Assembly (NCBI GenBank): GCA_949752745.1
Contig: OX457024.1
Location: 55,368,510-55,432,509 of the forward strand
Direction of reading: 5' to 3'
From: Protula sp. h YS-2021
Lineage: Eukaryota > Annelida > Polychaeta > Sabellida > Serpulidae
DNA: 64,000 nt
The position numbers were made by a program, and so were the translations under genes. The notes under the pieces are model-generated. The model did no database searches and had not been told where the DNA came from. It saw only the letters and a program-made list of their open reading frames with translations. Of the stretch, positions 19,934 through 31,299 are shown piece by piece; the stretch's first letter is position 1, and each line of letters begins with the position of its first letter.

Positions 19934-22560
19934 TTCCTCACTTTATAACCATAGGGTCTGTCCCGACTGTCGCCTAGGGGGGGGGGTCCCCACTTTATAA
20001 CCATAGGGTCTGTCCCGACTGTCGCCTAGGGGGGGTCCCCACTTTATAACCATAGATTCTGTCCTGACTGCCACCTAGGGGGGGGTAGAATGACGTCACT
20101 TCCTGTGCCAGAACCCTTACTTTCACCCTACTATTAAGCTTTACCCCTGCCATAAACTACCCGGCCATAATGTCCACGGCTATAAGATCCACAAATGAAT
20201 TTAGGGACACAACGTTCAGAAAACAAAATTTGTCATGCTGGAATCCAGGAAAGTTCCCCGGCCATAAGGCCCCCAAACGAATTTAGGGCCGAAACGTCCC
20301 AAAAGCAAAAAAAAAGTATGATAATGTAAATTAACGCTTTATTAAGCTTTACAATGTTATTATGTGCTTTAAAGGCAGAATTCAACTAGAAAATGACAAA
20401 ATGTCAAAAAATGCCAAAAATTCACTGAAGGTAGCATTTGTGAGTATTATTTTTGAGATAGGTGAAAAAGTTATTTGGGGAATTTGGAACCGAGACAACT
20501 ATTGGGATGTGTTCGGTAATGCAGGTTTTGCTGCATATTATTTACCTTACATTGGGTATCCTGTCTCACTGAGACCTAGTTTAATTTATTGGCGTCCAAC
20601 TTTCCAAATGCTTCTTCTCTCACAATTTTGATCAGATTTTCTTTAAATTTTTGTACGAATGTTTCCTATGCGGGCCTCTCTTGAAAAATTACTTTTGTGG
20701 CGATCGGCTAAAAAGTTCGCTAAATGGAGGGTTTTTATTTATCTGCGTCCAACTTTCAAAATGCTTCTTCTCCTTCAATTGTAGTTGGATTCCTTTCTAA
20801 TCCTGTATGATTGTTTTCTTGATGGTTTTCTCTTGAAAAATTCCTTTTTTTTGGTTATCCGCATCCGCCAAAATCTGGCCAAATGGGGGACATTAAACAT
20901 TTTTCGGATACCGATTTTCAAAATGCTTCTTCTGTCACGATTTTAAGAAGATTTACTTCAAATTTTGCACAAATATCCACTAATAAGGGCCTATTTTTAA
21001 AAATTACTTGATTGGCGGTCCACCACAAATTGCCCGAATGGTGGTCATTCTTTTTTTAAATTTATTGCTGGTCAATTTTCAAAATGCTTCTTCTCCTACA
21101 ATTACGATCGGATTCCTATCCAATTTTGTGTGATTTTTTTGTTTGTTTGATTATTTGATTTTTGTTTTTGTATGATTCTCTTTTGAATTTTTTTTTATTT
21201 TGGTGATCTGCCATAAATTGGCCAAATGGGAATGTTGATAATTTTTCGGTAGCCAATTTTCAAAATGATTTTTCTCCCAGAATTTGGATCAGATTCCTTT
21301 TCAATATTGCGTGAGTGTTCCTTGGTTCCGTGTCTCTGTTTTGAGAAATATCTTTTTTCATTTTGCCGATCCACCGAAAATTGGCTAAATGGGAGGCATT
21401 TTAAAAATTTTTGTTAGCCAGTTTTCAAAATGCTTCTACTTCCACGATTTCAATCGGATTCCTTTCAGAATTTGCACAAATGTTTGCTAAGTAGGTCTCT
21501 GTTTAAATATTTTAGCGATGCGCTAAGAACTAGTCAAATAGGACATTTTTAGATGTTTGGTGGTCAATTTTTCAAAGGCTTTTTCTTCCACAACTTTGAT
21601 TGGGATTGTCTTCAAATTTTAAATTTTGTATAAATGTTAACTAGGTAGCCCCCTTTTTAAAAGTTACTTTTTTTTCTTTTTTTTTTTTTTTTTGTTTCTT
21701 TGTTTGTTTGTTTGTTTGTTTTTGTTTTGTTTTGTTTTTTTTTGTTGTTTTTTTTTTTGTTTTTTCTTTGTTTGTTTTTTTTTTTTTTTTTTTTTTTTTT
21801 ATTTGATTTTCTAATTGGAGGGCATTTTAAAACTTTTTTGATAACCACCTTTTCAAAGGTGTTTCTTCCACAATTTTGATTGTCTTCAATTTTTGTATAA
21901 ATGTTCACTTGTCTGTCCTGTCTTGAGAAGTAACTTTTTTGGCGACCCACTAAAAATAGGACTAAATAGGAGGCGTTTTTTGGTAAGGAATACTTCTTCT
22001 CCTACAACTTTGATCGGATTGCCTTCGAATTTCGCATAAATGTTCACCAGATGGTCTTGTTTGAAAAGTTTGTTTTTTTTTTTTTGGCAATCTGCCAAAA
22101 ATTGGCTAAATATAAATATATTGACATTTATAAAACTTAAGCAGCCAATTTGTTTCCACAATTTGGACCGGGTTCCCATGAAATTTTTTGCGAATGTTCC
22201 CTGTATCTTTCCCTTTCGAAAATTCTTTTCTCTACTGGCGATTCTGCAGAAAAAAATGGTCAGTTATCGGCATTTTAAATCTTTTTGTTTTCAAATTGCG
22301 TTGCTGGCTCCAGTTTGGATTCATTCGATCTTCTAGAATATTGCTCTTTATGTAACATTTTTTTGCATCATCTCACCGTTTGAATGTTTTGGGAATCAAG
22401 TTTTTCAAAATAGTCCTTCTGCCAGTACTTCTGGTCAGATTGCTTTGAATTTTTAGGCGTAGTCCAGCGTTTGGGGCTCTTTGAAGTTTACTTTTTTGAG
22501 ATCCGCCAGAGATTAGGCAAATGCCGGTCTTTGAAAAAAAAGTTAGAGTAACCGGTTTTT
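19080..22560. repeat. Long intronic minisatellite (AAATGCTTCTTCTCC monomers)
   Basis: Diverged monomers of about 160-190 bp share CAAAATGCTTCTTCT, GATCGGATTCCTTTC, GCACAAATGTT, GGCCTCTCTTGAAAAATT and GCCAAAAATTGGCCAAATGGG. A T-rich tract with GTTT runs interrupts the array at 21665-21800. No coding potential was recognised. Confidence 0.8.
19934..21446 (+). repeat. Tandem 1.5-kb duplication, copy 2
   Basis: Near-identical to 18421-19933, offset by about 1,514 bases. It starts abruptly after TTCCACG and carries a second orphan right TIR end (to 20132) followed by ATTAAG. The near-identity points to a recent event or an assembly duplication. Confidence 0.9.
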
Positions 22561-22662
22561 AAACTATGACTATCACTTTTTGGCGACTATACAAGCCTTT
22601 TGATAGTTGATTCACTAGATATTGGCTGGTCACAATGTGTTATTCATTGACGTTCTTGTTAG

Positions 22663-22820
22663 ATATTCGGGCCAGTACAATCAATCCTTAAGTTTAAAAC
22701 TGTGGAGGAGGCAGTGGACAGGGCTAACAAAACGTGTTATGGTCTTGCGGCTGCGGTGTTTACAAATGATGCCACGAAGGCGATAACTGTAGCCAATCAG
22801 CTCCAAGCTGGCACTGTCTG
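22663..22820 (+). CDS. Aldehyde dehydrogenase exon 3 of the visible set
   Basis: A 158-nt exon after TTGTTAG, beginning [20 protein letters not shown] and continuing [15 protein letters not shown] and QLQAGTV, ending with two bases of a Trp codon before GTACTA. IFGPV contains the Phe that contacts the nicotinamide ring. The phase (2) matches the next exon, where a G completes TGG. Family identity is unambiguous. Confidence 0.93.
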
Positions 22821-23119
22821 GTACTACCAAACTACGTTTTAAATTTCTGTTTGATATTTTAAGAATGATCCATATATATTAGGCGCATATCTTCCCAACA
22901 GTCATCCCCGAGTTTTGAAACAGAAGTAATGTAGAAATTAACACAAAAAACAAACAGACACGGACGAATTATGTTTTCATATACTGATATTTAGTTAACT
23001 TAGTTGATCTGTTTTAATCGGTTATCAACAGTACTCATTACCATGCTTTTAAAATGTGTAAATATTTCAACATTTGAGTCGAAAAATACCAAGATTCCAA
23101 GCTATTTTCTATCACACAG

Positions 23120-23194
23120 GATAAATAACTACCACAATGTGGCAGCTCAAGTTCCTTTTGGTGGCTACAAGATGTCCGGAAACGGCAGAGAAAA
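23120..23194 (+). CDS. Aldehyde dehydrogenase exon 4 of the visible set
   Basis: A 75-nt exon between ACACAG and GTATGT. It supplies the G of the split Trp codon, then INNYHNVAAQVPFGGYKMSGN and GRE, the oligomerisation-strand motif of tetrameric ALDHs. It ends in phase 2 (AA), completed by T at 50811 to give Asn. The intron that follows is about 27.6 kb. Confidence 0.93.
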
Positions 23195-24989
23195 GTATGT
23201 CTTTTTTATAGTGTCACAATTATTACTAACTGCAAGTCACTGAGTTTAAACCTCCAAAATTCTACAGTTCGACTGAAATGAGTTTGAACAGGGCGGAATC
23301 CGATTTTCTTGATTTTTCTTCATTGTTCATTGTTTGTTATGTTTTTGTTTGTTTCTGGTCGTTGTTGTTATGGAGAATTGGCACTGTCCATATTTTTGAA
23401 AGTAATACAATTGGTATTATTCATTACGAAATTGATAATCGATTAGTACGAATTATCGGTTAGTATGAATTATCGATTAGTACGAATTATCGGTTAGTGC
23501 GAAGTAAAACGGTCGGTCCCAGTATTTCCATGGACTTCCCACAGAAATTCGACTTAAGCGATAAACAGTTACTTCGAAGTAATTTTAGTCAAAAACTTTT
23601 GAAGAAAGTCTTTTTTCCTAAAAATTATAGAGTAGAACATGTATTATTGTTTTCATAGACACCACTCGGGTTGAACACAAAAGTGTTTTTATAGCTTTAA
23701 TTTTCATCCAAGTTCATGGCATAAACCTAATGGCCAATGGCAATCGCAATTCAGACACTGGTGTTGTCCGTTCGGAGATACTTGTGCTATATTATGAATG
23801 GGAGAAGAAAACTAGTGTTCAATTGCAACTGATACACTCAGGAGAGGCTGTTGTCAGCCAAAAGCCCCAGTACCACCTGGTGGCACTGGGGCCAGAGGTA
23901 GCACTGGGGCTCAGAGGTGGTACTGGGGCTCCACGCTATTTTAAATGCAAATAACTCGTTCTTTAATCAGCATTTCACACAAACTTACAATCAATCAAGA
24001 AGAATAAGTCAGTACACGTTGATTAAAGACCGCAAAATCAATTTCGTGCCATAGCACTGGCCAACAGAGCAAGTGGTGGCACTGGGGCTCAGGGGTGGTA
24101 CTGGGGCTCCATGCTATTTTAAATGCAAATAACTCGTTCTGTAATCAGCATTTCACACATACTTAAAATCAATCAAGAAGAATAAGTCAGGACACGTTGA
24201 TTAAAGACCTCGAAATCAATTTCGTGCCATGGCACTGGCCAACAGAGTAAGTGGTGGCACTGAGGACCCTGAAAATTTGAAAACGTTTTCCACAGTTGGC
24301 TTTATCTTTAATTTTTAAAAAAACCCACTCGAATATTGACAATAAATTAGGACACATTGGTTCATTGTCAGGAACCACTTTTGGACCACTCAGTTCTTCG
24401 AAATTGAAAGTGGTGGCGCTGTGGTCCCTAAGTTGCACTGACGCTCCTCGATATTACATCCTTCCAAAATACTTCATTTCGTCATTGTTATATCTTAGGC
24501 AGGAGAAAGAAGATATCTGCTTTGCAAAAATGTTCCAAGCCCACTTTTGGACCATGAAATATGCCGAAGTCATAGGTGGTGACACTGTAAACCCTGAAAA
24601 TTTGAAAACGTTTTCCATACTTGGCTTTATCTTTAATTCTTTGAAAACCCACTCGAATATTGACAATAATTTAGGACACATTGGTTCAAGGGTCAGGAAC
24701 CACTTTTGGACCACTCAGTTCTTTGCAATTGAAATTGGTGGTACTGAAGACTCGGTGGTGGCACTGAGGACCCAAACTTTTTTTTTGCTTCAAAATGCTA
24801 GATCAGGTTATTTTAAGCTGAAAGAAGCGTTCAAAATCAAAAATCAATGCTCACTTTCCGAAAGAAGTGAAGTTGTGGATTTGAGGACACGCTGGTGGCA
24901 CTGAGGACCCGGTGGAGGTACTGTGGACATGATTATTTTAAAATTTTAGATTACGTATTTACAGCAAGAATAAACCGTTATAATAATGA

Positions 24990-25910
24990 CAAAATGATCT
25001 TTTTATTTTGTAAAACGCTTTTTTACGAGGGAAAGCGTAGTTCGCGTTCCCCACCTGCGGTAGTTGACGCACAAATTGTGAATCGCACTTTTCTACACAA
25101 TGTAAATGTAAATAAACATTGCTAAAAATTATTGGGCAATAAAGGAAACACTCTAGTGTTTAAGACTGAGTTACAACAAATTACCCACTTCCATTTTTAC
25201 CTCAGTGCCCTCCCCGCCCCCCCCCCCCCTCCCCGTCCAAGCCGGTTTGAAGGAAGGATGGATAAAGGTGGGTAACCGAAGGTCTAAAGGTCGAGAACTC
25301 GAACTATGCTTTTACTCCTAAAAAGCGTTTTAAAAAATAAAAAAGATACTTTTATTTCGCAAAAGCTAAGAGCAGGGAGAGACATATCTAGGAATTTGAT
25401 GGGTTAGGGAATCGGCAAATAGATCCAGGTAGGGAGATTTCCCCTGTCAACTGTTCGACTGAATAGGTGCCTCCTTACTTGTGTATATAAGCCACTGCTG
25501 TTGAGTTGTCCAGCATCACGTTTACTGGCCTGTTTTCCAGACTGGGGAGCAGTTGGCTGATTGCAAACTACACAGCTCTTAGTTCTAGCCAATTTATATG
25601 TTTGAATATTAAGTGGGGGTGGGGATCAGGTGCCCTTCCACAGCTTTTCTTTGAAGTAGAAACCCCACCCTTTGGACGAGGCATTCGTCTAATTGACAGC
25701 AAGGGGGTGGCAGGCCTGTGTGGATAAACCCGGGATAAGCATTTTGTGGATAACTGCCATTGCTGGTCTTCGATTGCTTTCGAGGGGATGGCCACTAGCC
25801 TGTGATGACCCCTTCTACGGCCAATTTTACTGCCCTTTGAAATCGCCTGGAATAGCTATTGAACATCTCTGGTTCTTCATACAGTTTGTCTCTATCGCTT
25901 TCTACTCCGT
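24990..25910 (-). pseudogene. DIRS remnant inside the fold-back element
   Basis: The left side (24992-25050) matches the left terminus of the full DIRS element (TTTTGTAAAACGCTTTTTTACGAG, GTTCGCGTTCCCCAC). The block at 25310-25380 matches its internal complementary region. Directly next to it, on the - strand, an RNase H stretch reads INWLELRAV, LENRPVNVMLDNSTAVAYIH, then GGTYSVEQLTGEISLPGSIC, with two in-frame stops. The recombinase gene that should lie between is missing, so an internal deletion has occurred. The stretch 25910-26570 gives only short Cys-containing frames and is probably further DIRS debris. Confidence 0.7.
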
Positions 25911-27633
25911 ATGAGAGAGATGCTCACTTTCAATGCATGTCCCGTCTCCTGCTCCTCGTATAGTATTAATTCTTCCACAGACCTGCACTTATCGCAGTGG
26001 GGTTTGCTAGCAAACGATTGATGGCCTTGTATACTGAGCTTTCTGTTTCTGCCATGCTTGTAACAGAAGGTTGCGCTATCATGCAACAAACCCTTCTTGT
26101 TTGCTCCTATTCTATCTTCTTTCCTATCCCCATGAATCTAACTAGAAATCCAATCAGCGCTCTGCTAATTCAGTCACAGCAGCTCTGGCAAGCCAAAAAT
26201 AGGTTGTAAACCAGGTAAAAGCTATCCTGCCACCCCAAGGCTCTTGTGCAACTCCGGCCCACTACCGCTTTATTTCGTTTGATTTTATATTATGGTAACG
26301 ATTTGAATCGACGTAAAATGGCATAATCTACTTATCAGAATAACAAAGTTTGCAGAAAAATATGTAGATCCGTTCAAAACGAGCAAAAAGCTCTCCTGCC
26401 ACCCCGAGGCTCTGGTGCCATCCCGATCCAATATTCTACCCTTTCGCCTGGTTTTGTGGCCCTAAATTTTTAAATTAACGAAGAATGTGATTTTCTTTCT
26501 ATTTGAGGTCCGAAGAAAACTCTCCTGTCACCCGGAGAGCTCTGATGGTACCTCGAGGATATGATATTACCCCGGCCCCTCAGTACCAGCACTGGGTCCT
26601 CAGTGCCACCAGCGGGTCCTCAGTACCACCACTAAGGAAAATGAGCATTGATTTTTAGCTTTGAACGGTTCTTTCAGCTTAAAACAACCTAATCTAGCAT
26701 TTTGACGCAAAAAAGTTTGGGTCCTCAGTACCACCACCGAGTCTTCAGTACCACCAATTTCGAAGAACTGAGTGATCGAAATGTGGTTCCTGACCCTTGA
26801 ACCAATGTGTCCTAAATTATTGTCAATATCCGAGGGGTTTTCAAAGAATTAACGATAAAGCCAAGTATGGAAAACGGTTTCAAATTTTCAGGGTCTTCAG
26901 TGCCACCACCTATGACTTCGGTATATTTCATGGTCCAAAAGTAGGCTTGGATTATTTTTGCAAAGCAGATATCTTTTTTCTCATGCTTAAGATATAACGA
27001 TGACAAAATGAAGTATTTTAGAAGGATGTAATATCGAGGCGCGCCAGTGCCACCTAGGGACCACAGCGCCACCACTTTCAATTTCGAAGAACTGAGTGTT
27101 CCAAAAGTGGTTCCTGACAATGAACCAAGTGTCATAATTTATTATCAATATTCGAGTGGGGTTTTTTTAATTAAAGATAAAGCCAAGTGTGGAAAACGTT
27201 TTCAAATTTTCAGGGTCCTCAGTGCCACCACTTGCTCTGTTGGCCAGTGCCACGGCACGAAATTGATTTTGCGGTCTTTAATCAACGTGTCCTGACTTAT
27301 TCTTCTTGATTGATTGTAAGTTTGTGTGAAATGCTGATTAAAGAACGAGTTATTTGCATTTAAAATAGCGTGGAACCCCAGTACCACCTCTGAGCCCCAG
27401 TGCCACCACTTGCTCTGTTGGCCAGTGCCATGGCACGAAATTGATTTTGAGGTCTTTAATCAACGTGTCCTGACTTATTTTTCTTGACTGATTGTAAGTT
27501 TGTGTGAAATACTGATTAAAGAACGAGTTATTTGTATTTAAAATAGCCCCAGTACCACCTCTGAGCCCCAGTGCCACCTCTGGCCCCAGTGCCACCAGGT
27601 GGTACTGGGGCTTTTGGCTGACAACAGCCTCTT

Positions 27634-27757
27634 GGGAGGGAGGGAGGGAGGGAGGGAGGGAGGGAGGGAGGGAGGGAGGGAGGGAGGGAGGGAGGGAGGG
27701 AGGGAGGGAGGGAGGGAGGGAGGGAGGGAGGGAGGGAGGGAGGGAGGGAGGGAGGGA
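27634..27757. repeat. (AGGG)n microsatellite, about 31 units
   Basis: A pure AGGG tract lying between two versions of the right terminus of the fold-back element. It probably grew from the CCTCTTGGGAGGG terminal sequence. It gives spurious Pro-Ser-Leu-Pro frames. Confidence 0.97.
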
Positions 27758-27867
27758 TATTACTTTTTAGCACCAGCACCACCTCTTGGTCCAGTACCAC
27801 CTCTCGGCCCAGTGCCACCAGGTGGTAATGAGGTCTCTAACCGACAACAGCCCTGCCTCGATACACT

Positions 27868-28373
27868 AGTGTTTATCAAGCCTCGGCTTTCCTATTGCAT
27901 ACCAAATTGGCAAAGATACTGGTCTTCAACCACAGCTCATATATTGACAGGCTGACCTAGCATTTCTAAATGTATAGAAAGATATTGTGATCCACAACAA
28001 TAATAAACATAAACTGCAGTATTGTCTACAAAATTTGTTGCTTTTAGCATATTAAAAAATAAAAATCATTGACAGAATCAGTAGCTTACAACAACAGTAA
28101 CTTTCACGACTTTTAAAAATAACACAAAAGGTTTAGATAATGGTTAAGTTAGACATTTGAGGTGACAAATTTATTAAATATCTGATAACACTGATATTGA
28201 TTAGCCCGGACAACTTTGTCGGGTCCGTTGGCTTCGCCTCATTGCAATTTCAAAAAGGCAAGTTTAATACCATACGCCACAGCACCATTGCCATAAAACC
28301 TTCACTACAGCGAGTATTTAAGGGTGTGGTGTGCTGTTGCAGTGGTGTGCTATGGGCCATGTTATTAAACTAA
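27868..28373. other. Intron stretch without recognisable genes
   Basis: Unique AT-rich DNA with a short GTGGTGTGCTGTTGCAGTGGTGTGC doublet near 28325. Nothing coding is visible between the fold-back element and the DIRS element. Confidence 0.6.
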
Positions 28374-28600
28374 CGTTTCATTTCGTAAAACGAGCTTTTA
28401 CGAGAAAAAGCGCAATTCGCGTTCTCCACTTTTAGATGGGTTTCCCTTTGGTTAGATTTACCACACAATAGAAAGAAACTTTTCTCGCAAATAAAATGAA
28501 CCCTATTCCGCCTTTCATCCAGCCAGCCAATGAGAATGCGGATAACACGAAGTGCTGCGTCACTGAAGCTGTCAATCATTCCCTTTAAGCCCAAAAATAG
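28374..28600 (+). repeat. DIRS inverted terminal repeat (left in window)
   Basis: Begins GTTTCATTTCGTAAAACGAG and contains CGCGTTCTCCACTTTTAGATGG, after which it pairs with the complement of 36170-36325. The outermost about 40 bases differ between the two ends, as in DIRS1 elements, where each end is instead matched in the internal complementary region. Confidence 0.85.
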
Positions 28601-28660
28601 GTGGTGTCAACTCATCCAGGCTTGTAGGGGCTGGATATAGGAGGGGATACGAGTAAAAGC

Positions 28661-28746
28661 CGAATTGCGCTTTTACTCGTAAAAGCTCGTTTTACGAAAT
28701 AAAACGTTAGTTTTACTTCGCAAAAGCTTAGAATTCGCTTATCTCC
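28661..28746 (-). repeat. DIRS internal complementary region
   Basis: The block reads ..GCGCTTTTACTCGTAAAAGC..TTTACGAAATAAAACG.. then TTTTACTTCGCAAAAGCTTA..GAATTCGC. Its first half is the reverse complement of the left terminus (28374-28420). Its second half is the reverse complement of the right terminus (36340-36383). The join (about 28708) marks the expected circle-junction point, where a GTT triplet is shared by both halves. Confidence 0.85.
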
Positions 28747-29863
28747 ACTTTAAATGGGACTAAAGTCCGGAGCAGGGGAGCCTGCCATTCTAAAGAATTG
28801 CGCGAAAAAGGGTCGCGAATTGCGCATACTCGAAAGAGTTTTGCGAAATAAACCCGTTAGATGGGATTGAATTGAAGTTAAATAAAATCCCAAATCTAAG
28901 AAAGCTTGCTTTATTTGATTTCCAAAAAACCCTGATAGGGAAAGGGAGGGGAACCCTCCTAACCCTTGAAGGGATCTGGTAACAAATAGTAAATTTTCAA
29001 GTAACGGTGTCAGAAAAGTTCGAATAAACTTTAAACTGACTGACTGAGTATCCTTTACCATCCCCCTCCTGCCTCCCACTGGATGGATCCCGACCTGGGA
29101 TACTCTAAGCTCTAAGTAGAAGCTAACAATAATACTGATTTATTGTTTTCTCTTTCTTAACAAAAGGATCGTAATCTTGTAAAGGCTACCGTGAAAAATA
29201 AAACTTGAAACAGTATAATTACAAGTGACTGTTCCTTACAAAAGCATGCTAAAGTTCTAAGAACCTGGGTTAATGTTAGAATCGCTCTAAAACTTAAAAA
29301 CCTTAAAGTTTTGCGAAATTGACTGGCAATTTCGAGAAATTAGATGACTAGAAGCTTTAGAACACTCAAAAACTTGGAGTGGAAACAATCCTAGTGATAA
29401 AATTCACTAAATACCGATGATTTCACATCTAAGCCCATAGTGGTACTATGGGCCTTGGTCACATGGTCACTGTGACACAAACCCTTGATGACCTCTGGGC
29501 TCTCAGTATGGCCCGGGACTGCGGTAACGCTGGGACGGGGAGTAACTGCGCCTCCCCCCTTTTTCTTTGAGTCAAAGAAAGCTCTGAAGTTGCTGAGGCC
29601 AGGGTGTGGATCACAGTGACCGTATGAAACTAAACCGTTCCTAGGATAAGTAAAGAAACTAAAGTCCCAAAACAGTCCGACAGTCCATACGGTAGCCGAC
29701 GTCGTCGAGTCCGCAGAACTGAAATAGGAATATGTCCGTTGGGGTAGTGCACTGGCTATTTCTTGGGTTTGAAGTGGTTGGTAGCACGGTTCTTGACATA
29801 GCCTCCCTTTTGCTTACCCTTGCCTTTGGGTCTGGAAGTGGGCGATCTGTAACAGATTGACAA
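28747..29863. other. DIRS 3' non-coding region
   Basis: This lies between the internal complementary region and the recombinase stop. No gene was recognised; the only - strand frame (29079-28750) carries no motif. It is GC-mixed with short G-rich runs (29535-29570). Confidence 0.5.
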
Positions 29864-31000
29864 TTAGTTAGTAATGGTCGTCTCCGCAGCTATGAATGGG
29901 CCCAGAGAATAGAGGCCTGATAGGTCATCCTGGGAGAAGTCTTTAAGATAATACTTAACGAAGGAATTGGGAGAAGCCCAGCAACCTGTTTTAAGTATAT
30001 CTGACAACGACACATTACGTAACGCTCTAAGTGAGTTTGCCACCTGCCTGACCTGATAGGCTTTTACTTTTAACTCTGACTGAAGAACTGTCTGATTGTG
30101 CCTCGTCATACGCTGCCATAATGACCCCTTTAATGTAGTTGGAAATAGATTGCTTGGAGAGATCTTTATTGAACTTGGACATATAGGAGATAATAAGGGC
30201 TTTTTGATTTTTTGACCTGTATACCTCCGAAAGTTCCAGGTATTGACGTAAGGCTTTGACGGGACACAAGGAGACTAAGTCCTCGGAGGCCTGTTCTTCT
30301 GGTAGGGATGGTAAGCTGATGTGGCTAAAGGTGCCCATCCCATGAGTAATGATGTGGGTTTTGCCCATGAAGCCGGCCCTTGGGACGAGGGTGATGTTTT
30401 TCCACTCCCCGTTCTCTTTGCTTACCGACCTGTCTAGGGCGTGTATCTTGCTCCTCCTTTTGCCGGAGGCAAGGGCTAGCAAGGACGTAAACCGTACGTG
30501 ACATTTTTGGCTGAGATTACTCCGTCCCCAAAGATGTCCGGGCGCTGAAGGTATCTCAGTACTAGGGAGAGATCCCATTGTGCAACGTTAGATGGATTGA
30601 GGGGAGAGTTTACCTTGAAATGACGGATCAATTGAGAGATAGACGTGTCATCCCCTGGATCATAACCCTTTGAAGCCTTGAGTCTGAAACGTATGGCTGC
30701 CCTGTAACCCTCAATGCAGCTTACCTTTAAACCTTCGTTTCTGAACAGGTGGTCTAAAAAGTCCGCTATCACTGATGGAGAGGCCTGGAATGGGTCTAGC
30801 TTAGACTAGCTTAGACCTGTACACCTTGGCAGAAGATTGTTTATGGCTGTTAACTATGTTATCTACTATTTTCTGTGAGAAGCCTTTCTTTTTTAGGAAG
30901 GACTGGTCAGGCACCAAAGGTGTAGGTTCAGTAGATGAGGGGCTTGGTGGAAGTGTTGCCAATGGGGTTGGAATAGGATTTCTCAGTGGTATGGGATTGG
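29864..31000 (-). pseudogene. DIRS tyrosine recombinase, frameshifted
   Basis: The integration enzyme of DIRS elements. In order: an N-terminal DNA-binding part (GFSQKIVDNIVNSHKQSSAK, FLDHLFRNEGLKVSCIEGYR), the catalytic Arg block ASLLALASGKRRSKIHALDR or equivalent, then KAYQVRQVANSLRALRN, GCWASPNSFVKYYLKD and the C-terminal tail. The expected R..HxxR..W..Y set is seen as Arg (KRRSKIHAL), Arg (QVRQV), Trp (GCW) and Tyr (KYYL). The usual His of HxxR reads Tyr (AYQVR). Frame changes lie near 30500, 30790 and 30080. It starts close behind the reverse transcriptase frame. Confidence 0.85.
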
Positions 31001-31299
31001 AGCCGTCTTGACTATCTTGCATATGAGGAGCAAAGTAAACCAAGGAGCCTCCGGCATCCGTGGGGCTACCAGCAGCAGGGCTCGTGGGCTCAGATCCAGT
31101 ACCCGTTGTAGTACCTGTGAGAGGATTGCCTGTGGCGGGAAGGCATAGAGTACCTCTTGCAGAGGCCGTGGGCAATTGAGGGCATCTATTGTCCATGCTG
31201 CTTGATCCGGGCATGGGAAGACATACCTGGGTAGATGTGTTGCTACTGCATTGGCAAACAGGTCTAGCGTGGGGGCCCCCATGGTGACTGGTTCGTGGC

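Larger units (their letters stand above)
23839..27859. mobile_element. Fold-back hAT-like element with 1-kb inverted arms
   Basis: Two arms of more than 1 kb (23839-24945 and 26575-27859) are inverted copies of each other. They are made of GGTGGCACTGGGGCTC/GGTGGTACTGGGG words and a roughly 180-bp unit ending CATGGCACTGGCCAACAGAG. The outer ends read CAGGAGAGGCTGTTGTC and, complemented, GAGGCAGGGCTGTTGTC. They are flanked by a perfect 8-bp duplication, GATACACT (23831-23838 and 27860-27867). An 8-bp duplication with CAG-type ends suggests the hAT superfamily. No transposase was found, so it is non-autonomous. The core (24946-26574) includes a DIRS remnant. Confidence 0.75.

Noticed and set aside
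24296..24904. 202-codon frame in the left arm of the fold-back element
   Set aside because: The frame follows arm repeats, is mirrored by broken frames in the right arm and has no motif.
27528..27955. Pro-Ser-Leu-Pro and Gly-Arg-Glu-Gly frames
   Set aside because: They are translation of the AGGG microsatellite.
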